Positions 6,562 to 15,199 of a stretch of DNA of 54,013 nt are shown here, piece after piece. The DNA comes from Bacteroidales bacterium (GTDB lineage Bacteria; Bacteroidota; Bacteroidia; Bacteroidales; UBA932): contig JAGCWD010000087.1 of NCBI GenBank assembly GCA_017962025.1, positions 1 through 54,013 of the forward strand, given 5' to 3'. A program made the translations under genes and the position numbers. The notes beneath the pieces were generated by a model that saw only the letters and a list, made by a program, of their open reading frames with translations, was not told where the DNA came from and did no database searches. Every line of letters begins with the position of its first letter. Positions within the stretch are counted from its first letter, which is position 1.

Positions 6562-8641
6562 CCCGGCCAAAAAGATAGAATTTGTAGTCGTTGAACCACA
6601 GGATTCCCTTCCCGTCGGCAAAAGTATAACTCGTATAGAACGAATTTCCCATGTCCCTGGGCGAGAACAGTTCAGGGGAAGAGAACCATATCGGCTGCTC
6701 GGCGTCCGGCACGAACGTGCCTTCTATCTTGTACAGCGGACCGCGTATCTGGTAGGCTGTGATTCCATCGAAATCAAAAGTGTTGTGTATCAAGGCGAAA
6801 TACTTACCGCTATGGGCTTCAGGCCCGTTCAGGTCATAAATGGGGCATGGTGACCTCGGATGCTTGAAAGCCGTACCTCCGTCTTTGTCCAGTAGTATTT
6901 TCGGCGTTGACCAAGTGCGGCCGTGATCGCTGCTCTGCGACCAGACCGGATGACCGAGTGAGGATCTCATCAGAGCAAAGAGACGTCGGTCAGGAAGGCC
7001 GACTATGGAGGCTTCCTCAACTGCGGGACCTTCCCTGGGGACATATTCGATGTCTGTGTCCACCTTGGTAGCGTCAAACGACTGCCGGCCGGTGGAGAAG
7101 AAGGAAATCTTTATGTCTTTTACCTCGGGGTCATCGTCGATGTTCTCATATTGCCAGAATTCCACCTTGCAGCCGGGGCTTTCGTCGTAGGGCGCCTTGC
7201 CATGGCGGGAGCAGCCCACTAGATATTTACCGCCTTCGCCGAGACGGAGCGGACGCTGCCAGTTGCACCAGGACGGAGGAATGGAAGGATCTTCCGGATC
7301 TGAGTCCATCCTCCCGGGGAATGGAACCACTTCCGGTTCGCTCCAAGTCTCACCGGCATCGTCTGAATACCTCCCGTACATCAGACCGCAAAGATGCTGC
7401 TTTACTGTCGTTTCCTGGTTCCAGAGACAATAAAGCCTACCACTCCTTGAGAGCATGGGCTGCTGCCATCCGGCTACGGGAACCGGATTTGCCCTGTCGT
7501 GGGAACCGGCCAGCAGGACCGGATCAGTCCAAGTCTTGCCGCCGTCCGAACTCTTGGAGAATGCGATATGTTCGTCTTCGCAGGCTTCGTGTGATCCCTG
7601 GGTCCAGAATGCGTACAACAGGCCTCTGGCGGGATCGTCAAGGACGTGGAAATGGTCGTTGAAAGTATCCCCTATAGCCGAGAAATCCCTCTTTGATTCA
7701 TCCTGGGGCTGTTTCGGAACATAAACGACAAAATCGTGAGGGACAACGTCCATATCGGTCGAAGGATCGATGTAGTGCCACCAGAAATGGTCGGGATAGC
7801 GTTCCTGCCACTTTCCGACATCTTTAAAATGCTTTTCGTAAGCTTCTTCTGCCGAATCGAAACGGTGGTATATCTCCGATGCTTCGGTGCCCACTGTCCA
7901 GGGAGTCTGGTTGGCAGCAAACTGCCCGGGATGCCCGACCCAGACTATTGAGCCCTTCTTTGGATAAAACCTGCGGTCAAGGGCAAAGACCTGGGTAAGG
8001 ACGGTGTTGTCGCTCCTGAAAGGAGGTATCGAGAACATAAGGGACAAGTCCCTGCGATGGATCTTTCCTTCCCTTTCCGGTGTATATTTGTCCGGGACAT
8101 AGACTATCCCGTCGTCAGGCACACGCCTGGCATCAATCTGTCCTCCTTTCTTCACTTCGCAGATCCATCCTTCATGCTGATCTGCCACAAGGTAGGTCCT
8201 TCCAGGATCCTTTACACATAGGGAATCAGTCATCCTGCTTATTATCCCCACAGCTTCCGCGGCTGAATGAGCCTCCCGTGCTACGGCTGTCCGCACGGAG
8301 TAAATCTTTTCCTTGGCGGAACGGCTCCCACGGGGGCGCGGACCTACGGAAGCAAGGCAGACGCCATATTCATTCATGTAACTGTCGGACGCCGCCTCAC
8401 CGGGGAACTCGAACCATAGGCTGGCGCACCTGTCTTCCCCTGCAGGCACATTGTAGATGTTTAGCATCTGCTTGCCGTCGAGATTTGTGTTATGCGCCAG
8501 ATAGACGCAACCATCGGTTGTTGCCTCTGCTCCGGCAATGACACCGACACCGTCCCACCCGTCGTTCCTTTCGCAACTGCAGAAAACGACGGCAACAACT
8601 ACAAATGCCTGAATATATTTGATTGCCTTTCCCCTATTCAC
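6539..8641 (-). CDS. Fusion of C69-peptidase-like domain and sialidase-fold (BNR) domain, lipoprotein
   Basis: A 700-residue lipoprotein (AVVFCSCERN; Cys about 22). It starts at a GTG, because an in-frame TGA lies just upstream and no ATG precedes the signal peptide. Residues about 30-270 follow the peptidase C69 (dipeptidase/secernin) pattern: GAEATTDGCVYLAHNTN, NEYGVCLA, TYLVADQHEGWICEV, RRVPDDGIVYVPDKY. The N-terminal nucleophilic Cys of C69 enzymes falls where this protein has Gly (DGVGVIAG), so that domain is probably inactive or altered. Residues about 330-690 are a six-blade sialidase-type propeller with three Asp boxes (SSDGGKTW, SDDAGETW, SSDHGRTW). The DUF1080 fusion gene stops 9 bases upstream, implying one transcript. 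Target is unknown; a glycan or glycopeptide is plausible. Confidence 0.75.
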   Translation of the reverse strand: MNRGKAIKYIQAFVVVAVVFCSCERNDGWDGVGVIAGAEATTDGCVYLAHNTNLDGKQMLNIYNVPAGEDRCASLWFEFPGEAASDSYMNEYGVCLASVGPRPRGSRSAKEKIYSVRTAVAREAHSAAEAVGIISRMTDSLCVKDPGRTYLVADQHEGWICEVKKGGQIDARRVPDDGIVYVPDKYTPEREGKIHRRDLSLMFSIPPFRSDNTVLTQVFALDRRFYPKKGSIVWVGHPGQFAANQTPWTVGTEASEIYHRFDSAEEAYEKHFKDVGKWQERYPDHFWWHYIDPSTDMDVVPHDFVVYVPKQPQDESKRDFSAIGDTFNDHFHVLDDPARGLLYAFWTQGSHEACEDEHIAFSKSSDGGKTWTDPVLLAGSHDRANPVPVAGWQQPMLSRSGRLYCLWNQETTVKQHLCGLMYGRYSDDAGETWSEPEVVPFPGRMDSDPEDPSIPPSWCNWQRPLRLGEGGKYLVGCSRHGKAPYDESPGCKVEFWQYENIDDDPEVKDIKISFFSTGRQSFDATKVDTDIEYVPREGPAVEEASIVGLPDRRLFALMRSSLGHPVWSQSSDHGRTWSTPKILLDKDGGTAFKHPRSPCPIYDLNGPEAHSGKYFALIHNTFDFDGITAYQIRGPLYKIEGTFVPDAEQPIWFSSPELFSPRDMGNSFYTSYTFADGKGILWFNDYKFYLFGRVMTPDHP

Positions 8642-8650
8642 AAATAATCA

Positions 8651-10579
8651 TTATTCCAGATAGATATTCCTGAAAGCAAGTGGGCCGCCTTCGCTCTGGA
8701 GAGCTATGTAACCTGTCTTGTGAGAAAGGGTAGCAACGTTCTCAAGGCTTCCGTTGATGTAAACGGTCATCTTGTTACCACGGCAGATTATCTCTGCCCT
8801 GTTCCACTCTCCGTCAGGAAGTTCAATTGCCGCTCCCTGATGGACCCTCTTCTTCATTGGGAATTTCACTTCTGGATTGAACGGTATCTCGGCTATCCTG
8901 GCACCTCCGAGGGCGACTAAGTCTCCGGCCCTACCGGCCATGAGCTGGCATTCGTAGGCAACAGGCCAGACCTTGTCACCTTCCTGAACCCTCTGGAAGA
9001 TACCGCTGTTGGTCCCCGATCCAATCCATTTCCACTCTACGTGGAGGGTGTAATCGCCATACTGGCGTGCGGTGCGGAGATATCCGTTCGGCTTACCTGA
9101 AACCATAATGCAACCATCCTCAACCTTGAAGACCGGACTCTCGGACTCAGACTCAGTGACACTTACCCAGCCGGTCAGGTCCTTTCCATTAAAGAGTTCC
9201 TTCTTGCCGTCAGCGAAATGATTGTAAATGATAGTAGGACGGGAAGCCCTGGTACTCATTGAAGGGAACCACATGTCATCGACTGTAAGGCCGCATTTCC
9301 TGGTCATGTCAATACTGTACTCCAGACGGCCGAAATCGGCATCCACGTTGTTTGTACCGAAGGTGAACTTGATCCCACGACGCTTCGCTTCCTTGATGAT
9401 ATATTCATTGGGAATCTTGTAGCGTGCGCTTATCTCCAGAGCGATACCATTCTCCTGCATTACGTCCAGCACACGGGCGACCCTCTCTGGAGTCCACATC
9501 TCGTCGAAGCGGTCATTCAGGAAATCCGGGAGGAAGAATGCGTTTGCGAAAAAGTCCGCAGGCTCGTTAGTGAGGATCTTGACGGTCTGGTCCACAATCA
9601 TGTCCATGTACTTCTGGTCTGACATCCCGTCAGTGATAACCTCTTCATTGCGGTATATCCTGGAAATACGTCCCTTCTGATCGACTATCGTCATGGCGTC
9701 GGTGAAGAGATAGTCAAAAGTTCCGAGGACTTCCGGGGAGAAGTCCGCCGTCCATTTGCGTCCCTCGCCTTGAACACCGCAGAGGAAGGGAAGATCCTTC
9801 ACTTCGTCATAATATTCAAAAACCTCATCGTCGCTGGCGAGCATACGGCCTACTCCGCCGGCCCCTGCATTGGGGGCGACTCCATAGTTGATCCCATAAT
9901 TCATGGACATCGCATGGGCCATTTCAGCAGTCAGGCCTCCCTTCAGGTGGACATGCCAGTCAATGACGGGGAAATCTTCCTGCTGGAGCCTGATGGCCCT
10001 GTCGGTAGTCTCGTCAATGGGTGGAAGGGTGTCAGCTGGATTTGTGGCATCTATTCCAAGACGCTGAAGCTTCATGTTTCGGAAACTGATATTCCCCTTC
10101 CCTCCGGAGACACTGACTTTGCCTCGGCCAAGACGCATCTTTTCGAACTGGGGAAGCCTCCATGGCTGTTCAGGCTCGGTGTAGCAGACCACATCCACTC
10201 CCTTTATCTTAACAGAGATATTCTTGCCTCTAACAGCTATCTCCAAAGGAGTCCACTCTCCATCTTCCTCGAGAGAACGGTAAAGGTTGCGTACATGAAG
10301 AAGGGAACCGCTCTTGATGGTTCCGTCGATAGGACCTCCGTGGAGAAGTACCTGGTAACCGCTTCCGGTACCATCGTCATGGAAGGCCACGGTAGCCTGG
10401 GACCCTTCCTCTGCGAGGAATTCTCCCTGAAGGATGAAATTGTCGCAATTGCCCTTGAGCAGTCTGGACTGGCCCTCGCCCAGGGAAAAATCGCGGATTC
10501 CACATGAGGCTGCAAAGATCAGAGTAATGAAAACGGCCAGGCACGGGACCAAAGCCTGGAAGCGGGTATTGTTTCTCAT
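8651..10579 (-). CDS. DUF1080 / metal-dependent hydrolase / DUF1080 three-domain lipoprotein
   Basis: A 642-residue lipoprotein (FAASC, Cys26). Residues about 40-175 form a concanavalin-like beta sandwich of the DUF1080 (3-keto-disaccharide hydrolase) type. Residues about 200-450 form a PHP/amidohydrolase-like barrel with DWHVH (His209, His211) and further polar segments (YGINYGVAPNAGAGGVGR, EISARYKIPNEYI, KFTFGTNNVDADFG). Residues about 460-642 are a second, fuller DUF1080 domain (LFNGKDLTGWVSV, DYTLHVEWKW, SGIFQRV, YECQL). DUF1080 domains bind or cleave oxidised (3-keto) disaccharides, and Gfo/Idh oxidoreductases make such keto-sugars; one is encoded nearby at 5581. Sandwiching a metal hydrolase between two such domains is unusual. 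It heads a leftward pair with the 6539-8641 gene. Confidence 0.8.
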   Translation of the reverse strand: MRNNTRFQALVPCLAVFITLIFAASCGIRDFSLGEGQSRLLKGNCDNFILQGEFLAEEGSQATVAFHDDGTGSGYQVLLHGGPIDGTIKSGSLLHVRNLYRSLEEDGEWTPLEIAVRGKNISVKIKGVDVVCYTEPEQPWRLPQFEKMRLGRGKVSVSGGKGNISFRNMKLQRLGIDATNPADTLPPIDETTDRAIRLQQEDFPVIDWHVHLKGGLTAEMAHAMSMNYGINYGVAPNAGAGGVGRMLASDDEVFEYYDEVKDLPFLCGVQGEGRKWTADFSPEVLGTFDYLFTDAMTIVDQKGRISRIYRNEEVITDGMSDQKYMDMIVDQTVKILTNEPADFFANAFFLPDFLNDRFDEMWTPERVARVLDVMQENGIALEISARYKIPNEYIIKEAKRRGIKFTFGTNNVDADFGRLEYSIDMTRKCGLTVDDMWFPSMSTRASRPTIIYNHFADGKKELFNGKDLTGWVSVTESESESPVFKVEDGCIMVSGKPNGYLRTARQYGDYTLHVEWKWIGSGTNSGIFQRVQEGDKVWPVAYECQLMAGRAGDLVALGGARIAEIPFNPEVKFPMKKRVHQGAAIELPDGEWNRAEIICRGNKMTVYINGSLENVATLSHKTGYIALQSEGGPLAFRNIYLE

Positions 10580-10611
10580 TTCAGTTGTGATTATTTCATT
10601 TTGAGTCTATA

Positions 10612-10619
10612 CAAAAATA
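10612..10619 (-). promoter_or_regulatory. Putative -7 box (TATTTTTG) for the DUF1080 fusion gene
   Basis: Minus-strand TATTTTTG matches the Bacteroides TAnnTTTG -7 consensus, 33 bases upstream of the ATG at 10579. No clear TTTG -33 box was found at the expected distance, so this is a partial match. Confidence 0.45.
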
Positions 10620-10641
10620 AAAAAAATCGGCTAAAAATGCG

Positions 10642-10649
10642 TATGTTTG
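10642..10649 (+). promoter_or_regulatory. Putative -7 box (TATGTTTG) for the LOG-family gene
   Basis: TATGTTTG matches TAnnTTTG and lies 22 bases before the ATG at 10672. The upstream region is an A-rich tract without a recognisable -33 TTTG. Confidence 0.5.
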
Positions 10650-10671
10650 TATTTAATCAAACCACAATCAC

Positions 10672-11796
10672 ATGTCTTCCACTTCTTCCTACAAGGAGAT
10701 AAAGAATCTTGTCGAACTTCCCGCTCCGGATGAGTCCGGACGAATCGACCATTACGTGTTCCAGTACATCAACTTCAACCAGGCGCCTCAATATGTCGCC
10801 GCAAGGCACAGGTTCACCGACTGCTGCTTCTTCGGCTGCGACATCCCTGCCAAGATGGAAGACGAAATCGGTTCATCCTGCCTTGTCTTTCCGAGGATGG
10901 GAATGACCTACAACGTCTTCAGGAGCCATCTTTACAATGGGGATTCCCTCTATGCCGGTTACGATCCGGAAAACGAGGACACATTTTCCAGCTGTTTCGA
11001 CCAGAGGGTGTACTCTGAATATATCCAACAAGGAAAACAGACAGGAAACATAAAGGAAACCCTGGCCCGTTCGCTCCATGACCATGCTATTGCGGATGCC
11101 ATGGGGGATTTCCTGAGCAGGTTCGAAGAGCGTCAGGTGGTGGCGGTCATGGGTGGCCATGCATTGAAGAGGACGGATGAATCATTCAAGAAGGTGGCTT
11201 ACATCAGCAAGGTCCTTTCGGAAAAGGGCAAACTGATGGCTTCCGGAGGTGGTCCCGGTGCAATGGAAGCAACCCATTTCGGTGCATGGATGGCCGGAAG
11301 GAAGATGGAAGAGTTCGAAGATGCCCTTGAGATGATCTCGATAGCTCCCACTTTCAGGGACCCGGGTTGGCTCAAGTCTGCCTTCGAGGTGAGGAAGAAA
11401 TATCCACAGGAAAAATACCGCAGCCTGGGTATTCCCACATGGTTCTACGGACATGAACCGGCTACCCCTTTCGCAACTGACATCGCGAAGTATTTCATGA
11501 ACAGCGTGAGGGAGGATATCCTCCTTTCTGCTGCGAAGGGAGGTATCATCTATTCTCCCGGATCGGCCGGAACCCTTCAGGAAATATTCCAGGATGCAGC
11601 CCAGAATCACTACCAGTCAATGGGTTATCCCAGTCCGATGGTGTTCCTTGGAGAAGACTACTATTCCAGGGACGTCCCCGTCTATCCGATGCTGGAGAAC
11701 CTTCTTTCAAAGGGTTTCTACAACAGCCTGCTGCTTTCGATAACGGACGATGCAGACGAGGCTATCTCGAACATAATGTCGTTCACCGAGCAGTAA
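10672..11796 (+). CDS. LOG-family (lysine-decarboxylase-like fold) nucleotide phosphoribohydrolase-type protein
   Basis: A 374-residue cytosolic protein. The Rossmann-like core (about 150-350) has VVAVMGGHALKR, the GGGPGAMEA motif and a PGGxGTxxE-type motif present as SPGSAGTLQEIF, all hallmarks of LOG proteins. Characterised LOG proteins hydrolyse the N-glycosidic bond of nucleoside 5'-monophosphates (cytokinin-activating LOG; PpnN/YgdH in bacteria). It is longer than the roughly 190-residue plant type because of a 140-residue N-terminal extension, as in PpnN-like forms, but the second Gly of PGG is Ser here. It is a single gene with its own promoter-like box. It converges on thrA with only two bases between the stops, so no terminator fits there. 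Confidence 0.78.
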   Translation: MSSTSSYKEIKNLVELPAPDESGRIDHYVFQYINFNQAPQYVAARHRFTDCCFFGCDIPAKMEDEIGSSCLVFPRMGMTYNVFRSHLYNGDSLYAGYDPENEDTFSSCFDQRVYSEYIQQGKQTGNIKETLARSLHDHAIADAMGDFLSRFEERQVVAVMGGHALKRTDESFKKVAYISKVLSEKGKLMASGGGPGAMEATHFGAWMAGRKMEEFEDALEMISIAPTFRDPGWLKSAFEVRKKYPQEKYRSLGIPTWFYGHEPATPFATDIAKYFMNSVREDILLSAAKGGIIYSPGSAGTLQEIFQDAAQNHYQSMGYPSPMVFLGEDYYSRDVPVYPMLENLLSKGFYNSLLLSITDDADEAISNIMSFTEQ

Positions 11797-11798
11797 AC

Positions 11799-14183
11799 TC
11801 AAGAGCAGGCGAGGATGTCTCCCAGCACTCCTCCCGCAGTCTGTCTTGCACCGGCGCCGGCTCCCTGTATGAGAAGGGGGGACTGGTAATCCTCGGTTTT
11901 GATCACCGCCGCATTGTCTGTTCCACGAAGCCAGTACAACGGACTCTCAGGACCGACTGTCTCCAAACGGCAGGTCGCCTTATAGGAGGAATCCTCTCCT
12001 ATTGTAAGTGAAGCTATATACCTTAGTTTCAATCCTTTCTCCTTGGCCTCGCCATGGCGGCGGACTATCTCTTCCGCATCGGGAACCGGCTCCATCTCCA
12101 CCTGCGCCTCTTCAAGGGGGATTCCCGTCTGGCGGGAGAGGATGAGTAGTTTGCGGAGAACGTCGCGGCCGCTGAGATCGATCGACGGATCCGGCTCTGT
12201 AAAGCCCTTCAGACGTGCCTCTTCAACTATGTCGCTGAATGGAACGGAGCCATCATAACGGTCGAATATGTAGCCGAGTGTCCCTGAAATAACGGCTTCT
12301 ATTTTCTGGATCCTGTCTCCGCAATTCAGGACCTTGTCAATGGTCTCCAGAATCGGAAGTGCCGCTCCGGCAGTGGTTTCATACCTCAGGTCAACTCCAG
12401 ATTTCAAGGCCTGTGCCTTAAGGGAACTGTACTGCTGGAATGAACTCGAGAACGGGATCTTGTTGCACGTAACAACCGGATAACCGGCCCTGAACAGTTC
12501 AGGATAGCGGAATCCAAGGTCCGGATTGGCGGTACAGTCCACGAAAACCGATCCTTCGAGACTCAGTTCGAGCAAGGCTTCGAAATATGCGTTGCCAGTC
12601 GCACTCTTTCCTTCTGCAAGGAGTTCATCCGCCTTCGAAGGATCTATTCCCTCCGTGGCTATGACATAACGCCTGCTGTTGGAAAGACCGCAGATCCTGA
12701 CATTCTTTCCGGTCCTGGCCGCAATTGCCTGGGCATTCTTGGAAATGATCTGCACAAGGGCCTTCCCGATTGTCCCATAGCCGGCAACAAACAGGTTGAC
12801 GCTCTGGAGTGAAGCCTTGTCGAAGAACTCCCTATGGACGGCACGGATGGCTTCCTGAACCCTGTCCGAAGGAACGATAACAGTGATATTCCTTTCGGAA
12901 GACCCCTGTGCCGTGGCTCGGATGGGAATGCTTCTCTTTCCGAGAGCGGCAAGCATCCTTCCAGTGGCCCCACTATGTCCGATGACATCGTTGCCAATAA
13001 GGCATACAATGGAAAAACCAGTCTCAATCCTCAGTGGACGCAATCTCCCCAGGGAAATCTCATATGCAAAGCAATTGTCTGCCGCCTCCTTAGCTCGTTG
13101 GGCATCCTTTGCTGAAATCGCTATGCACATTGTATGGACGGAGGAAGCCTGGGTGATGAGGATTATGTTTATGCCTTCGCGTGAAAGAGCATCGAATAGC
13201 CTTGAAGAGAATCCCGGAATGCCTACCATCCCGCTTCCTTCGAGGGAAATAAGTGCAATGTTGTCAGAATTGGATATTCCGGTCACATCCTCCCTGTTCT
13301 GGGGCGGATATTTCTCAACCAGGGTACCCGGATCTTCTGGATCGAAGGTGTTTTTTACATAGATGGGAATGCCTTCCTCAACTACAGGTTGGATGGTCGG
13401 GGGATATATTACCTTGGCTCCGAAATGGGATAGTTCCTGAGCAGCGGTATAGGAAATATTCCTTATAGTCCGGGCTGTCGGGACCACCTTTGGATCGGCC
13501 GTCATTATTCCAGGAACATCAGTCCAGATCTCTACCAGACGGGCCTTGATTCCTACTGCCAACAGGGAGGCTGTATAGTCGGATCCTCCGCGGCCAAGGG
13601 TGCTGACACGACCCTGTTCATCCGACCCGATGAAGCCAGGTGCCACGAAAAGAGAGGTATGGTTGTCCACTACCTCACGGACATTGGCAAAGGTCTTCTC
13701 CTGGTTCACCTGTCCGGAACAAGTCTTTATTATTTCCCTGGAGTCCAGCCATTTGCAACTTATTCCCAAAGAGGTGAACTTGGCTGTCACGATCTTTGTT
13801 AAAAACAATTCCCCATAACTCTGGACGGCGTCGAGGCTTGTACGGCTGATTTCGCGAAGAAGGAATATGCCTCTTACTGTGTCGCCGAGCTTACTGAAAA
13901 GGTCATCAACCGTTTTGGTTACTTTCTCCTGGAACACTCCGGGAAGCAGCTCTGAAATGATAGTGTGATGCCGTTCTTTCAATTGATCCAGAAGTGTCTG
14001 GAATGATTCATCTCCAGAGGCGGCACGGCGGCCAATCTCTATAAGGGTGTCGGTACATCCTCCTATGGCAGAGCACACGACTATTGTCCTGTCATGTTCA
14101 ATGGCTTTTGAGACTATTTCAACCACACGTCCGATGGCCGCGGCGGAGGCAACGGAAGAACCTCCGAATTTCAGTACTTGCAT
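11799..14183 (-). CDS. thrA: Bifunctional aspartate kinase / homoserine dehydrogenase I
   Basis: A 794-residue enzyme for the first and third steps of the aspartate pathway to threonine and methionine. Residues 1-290 are the kinase (KFGGSSVA at 5-12, FVAPGFIGSDEQGRVSTLGR, GGSDYTASLLA, VEIWTDVPGIMTADP). Residues about 300-450 are two ACT domains for feedback control (NIALISLEGSGMVGIPGFSSRLF, SIVCLIGNDV). Residues about 460-794 are homoserine dehydrogenase (NLFVAGYGTIGKALV, YETTAGAALPILETI, GTLGYIF, FTEPDPSIDLSGRDVLRK, ending GAGARQTAGGVLGDI). Length is normal for ThrA. It is the last gene of metY-metX-thrA, starting just two bases after metX stops, so homoserine supply is co-expressed with its conversion to homocysteine. 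Confidence 0.96.
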   Translation of the reverse strand: MQVLKFGGSSVASAAAIGRVVEIVSKAIEHDRTIVVCSAIGGCTDTLIEIGRRAASGDESFQTLLDQLKERHHTIISELLPGVFQEKVTKTVDDLFSKLGDTVRGIFLLREISRTSLDAVQSYGELFLTKIVTAKFTSLGISCKWLDSREIIKTCSGQVNQEKTFANVREVVDNHTSLFVAPGFIGSDEQGRVSTLGRGGSDYTASLLAVGIKARLVEIWTDVPGIMTADPKVVPTARTIRNISYTAAQELSHFGAKVIYPPTIQPVVEEGIPIYVKNTFDPEDPGTLVEKYPPQNREDVTGISNSDNIALISLEGSGMVGIPGFSSRLFDALSREGINIILITQASSVHTMCIAISAKDAQRAKEAADNCFAYEISLGRLRPLRIETGFSIVCLIGNDVIGHSGATGRMLAALGKRSIPIRATAQGSSERNITVIVPSDRVQEAIRAVHREFFDKASLQSVNLFVAGYGTIGKALVQIISKNAQAIAARTGKNVRICGLSNSRRYVIATEGIDPSKADELLAEGKSATGNAYFEALLELSLEGSVFVDCTANPDLGFRYPELFRAGYPVVTCNKIPFSSSFQQYSSLKAQALKSGVDLRYETTAGAALPILETIDKVLNCGDRIQKIEAVISGTLGYIFDRYDGSVPFSDIVEEARLKGFTEPDPSIDLSGRDVLRKLLILSRQTGIPLEEAQVEMEPVPDAEEIVRRHGEAKEKGLKLRYIASLTIGEDSSYKATCRLETVGPESPLYWLRGTDNAAVIKTEDYQSPLLIQGAGAGARQTAGGVLGDILACS

Positions 14184-14185
14184 GT

Positions 14186-15199
14186 TTACAATCTGTCAAT
14201 AGTTGGTTTGATAATGTCCGTCAGCTGCCCGTTCTCCAAAAGGAAACCGTCATGCCCGAAGTCAGACCAGATTTCCCTATATGATGCCCCGGGAATAAGG
14301 GCTGCCATGTCGCGGACCTCCGCTACTGGGAAAAGGCCGTCCGAGGCTATGCCGACAACTGTGGTTTCAGCTTTAACGTTAGAAAGAGCAGTGGCGATAC
14401 CTCCGCGGCCACGGCCTACGTTATGACTGTCAAGGGCGTTGCAAAGATAGTAGTAGGAATAGGCGTCGAAATTGCGACGGACCAGTTTTTCTCCCTGATA
14501 GCGTTCGTAGGAAGCTGCACGTCCGGCAAACAGTGTGTTTTCATCAGTTTCATACTGCGTCTGGCGGTAACCCTCATAACTCCTGTATGAAATCAACCCC
14601 TGAGCCCTGGCACATTTTAGACCGGCGGCTCCTCCACAGAGGTCCTTGCATTCCCTGAAACTTGGATCTGCTTCAAGGGCCATTCTCTGAGCTTCGCACA
14701 TTGCTGAGAACCAAGGGGATATTCGAGGAGAAGTGGCAATGAAGACCGCATTGGCAATAACATCCGGCTCCATCACAGACCATTCTATTGCCTGGAATCC
14801 ACCGATGGAACTCCCGATAATCAAGTCTATCCTCTCTATTCCAAGCTCCTTCCGCACGAGTATTCCGGCATTGACCATATCCCTTACGGTAATCTTAGGG
14901 AAATCGAAGAAGTACGGCTCTCCGGTTGCAGGATTGATAGAGGATGGGCCGGAGGAACCGTAGGAAGAACCCAGCATGTTGACGCACACCACACAGTACT
15001 TCTCGGTGTCAATGAGTTTTCCGGGACCGACCAGTTGCGGCCACCAGTCCTCTACATCACTGTTGGCGGTAAGAGCATGGCAGATCCATATCACCTTGCC
15101 TTTACGTCTTGGGGACATGTGATAGACTATTTCTATCTTCTCCAGCGAACCTCCTGCTTCAAACTTGAAATTATCGGCTATTAGACTGTGCCTGATCAT
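14186..15199 (-). CDS. metX: Homoserine O-acetyltransferase
   Basis: A 337-residue alpha/beta hydrolase-fold enzyme that transfers an acetyl group from acetyl-CoA to homoserine. Visible landmarks are ICHALTANSDVEDWW, NMLGSSYGSSGPSS (the family's oxyanion region), the nucleophile elbow GSSIGGFQA, the Asp in VGIASDGLFP and the catalytic His in FGHDGFLLE near the C-terminus. The start overlaps the metY stop by four bases (ATGA), so translation is coupled. Its product is the substrate of MetY. Whether it uses acetyl- or succinyl-CoA cannot be settled by eye; MetX homologues beside MetY in Bacteroidales are usually taken as acetyltransferases. Confidence 0.94.
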   Translation of the reverse strand: MIRHSLIADNFKFEAGGSLEKIEIVYHMSPRRKGKVIWICHALTANSDVEDWWPQLVGPGKLIDTEKYCVVCVNMLGSSYGSSGPSSINPATGEPYFFDFPKITVRDMVNAGILVRKELGIERIDLIIGSSIGGFQAIEWSVMEPDVIANAVFIATSPRISPWFSAMCEAQRMALEADPSFRECKDLCGGAAGLKCARAQGLISYRSYEGYRQTQYETDENTLFAGRAASYERYQGEKLVRRNFDAYSYYYLCNALDSHNVGRGRGGIATALSNVKAETTVVGIASDGLFPVAEVRDMAALIPGASYREIWSDFGHDGFLLENGQLTDIIKPTIDRL

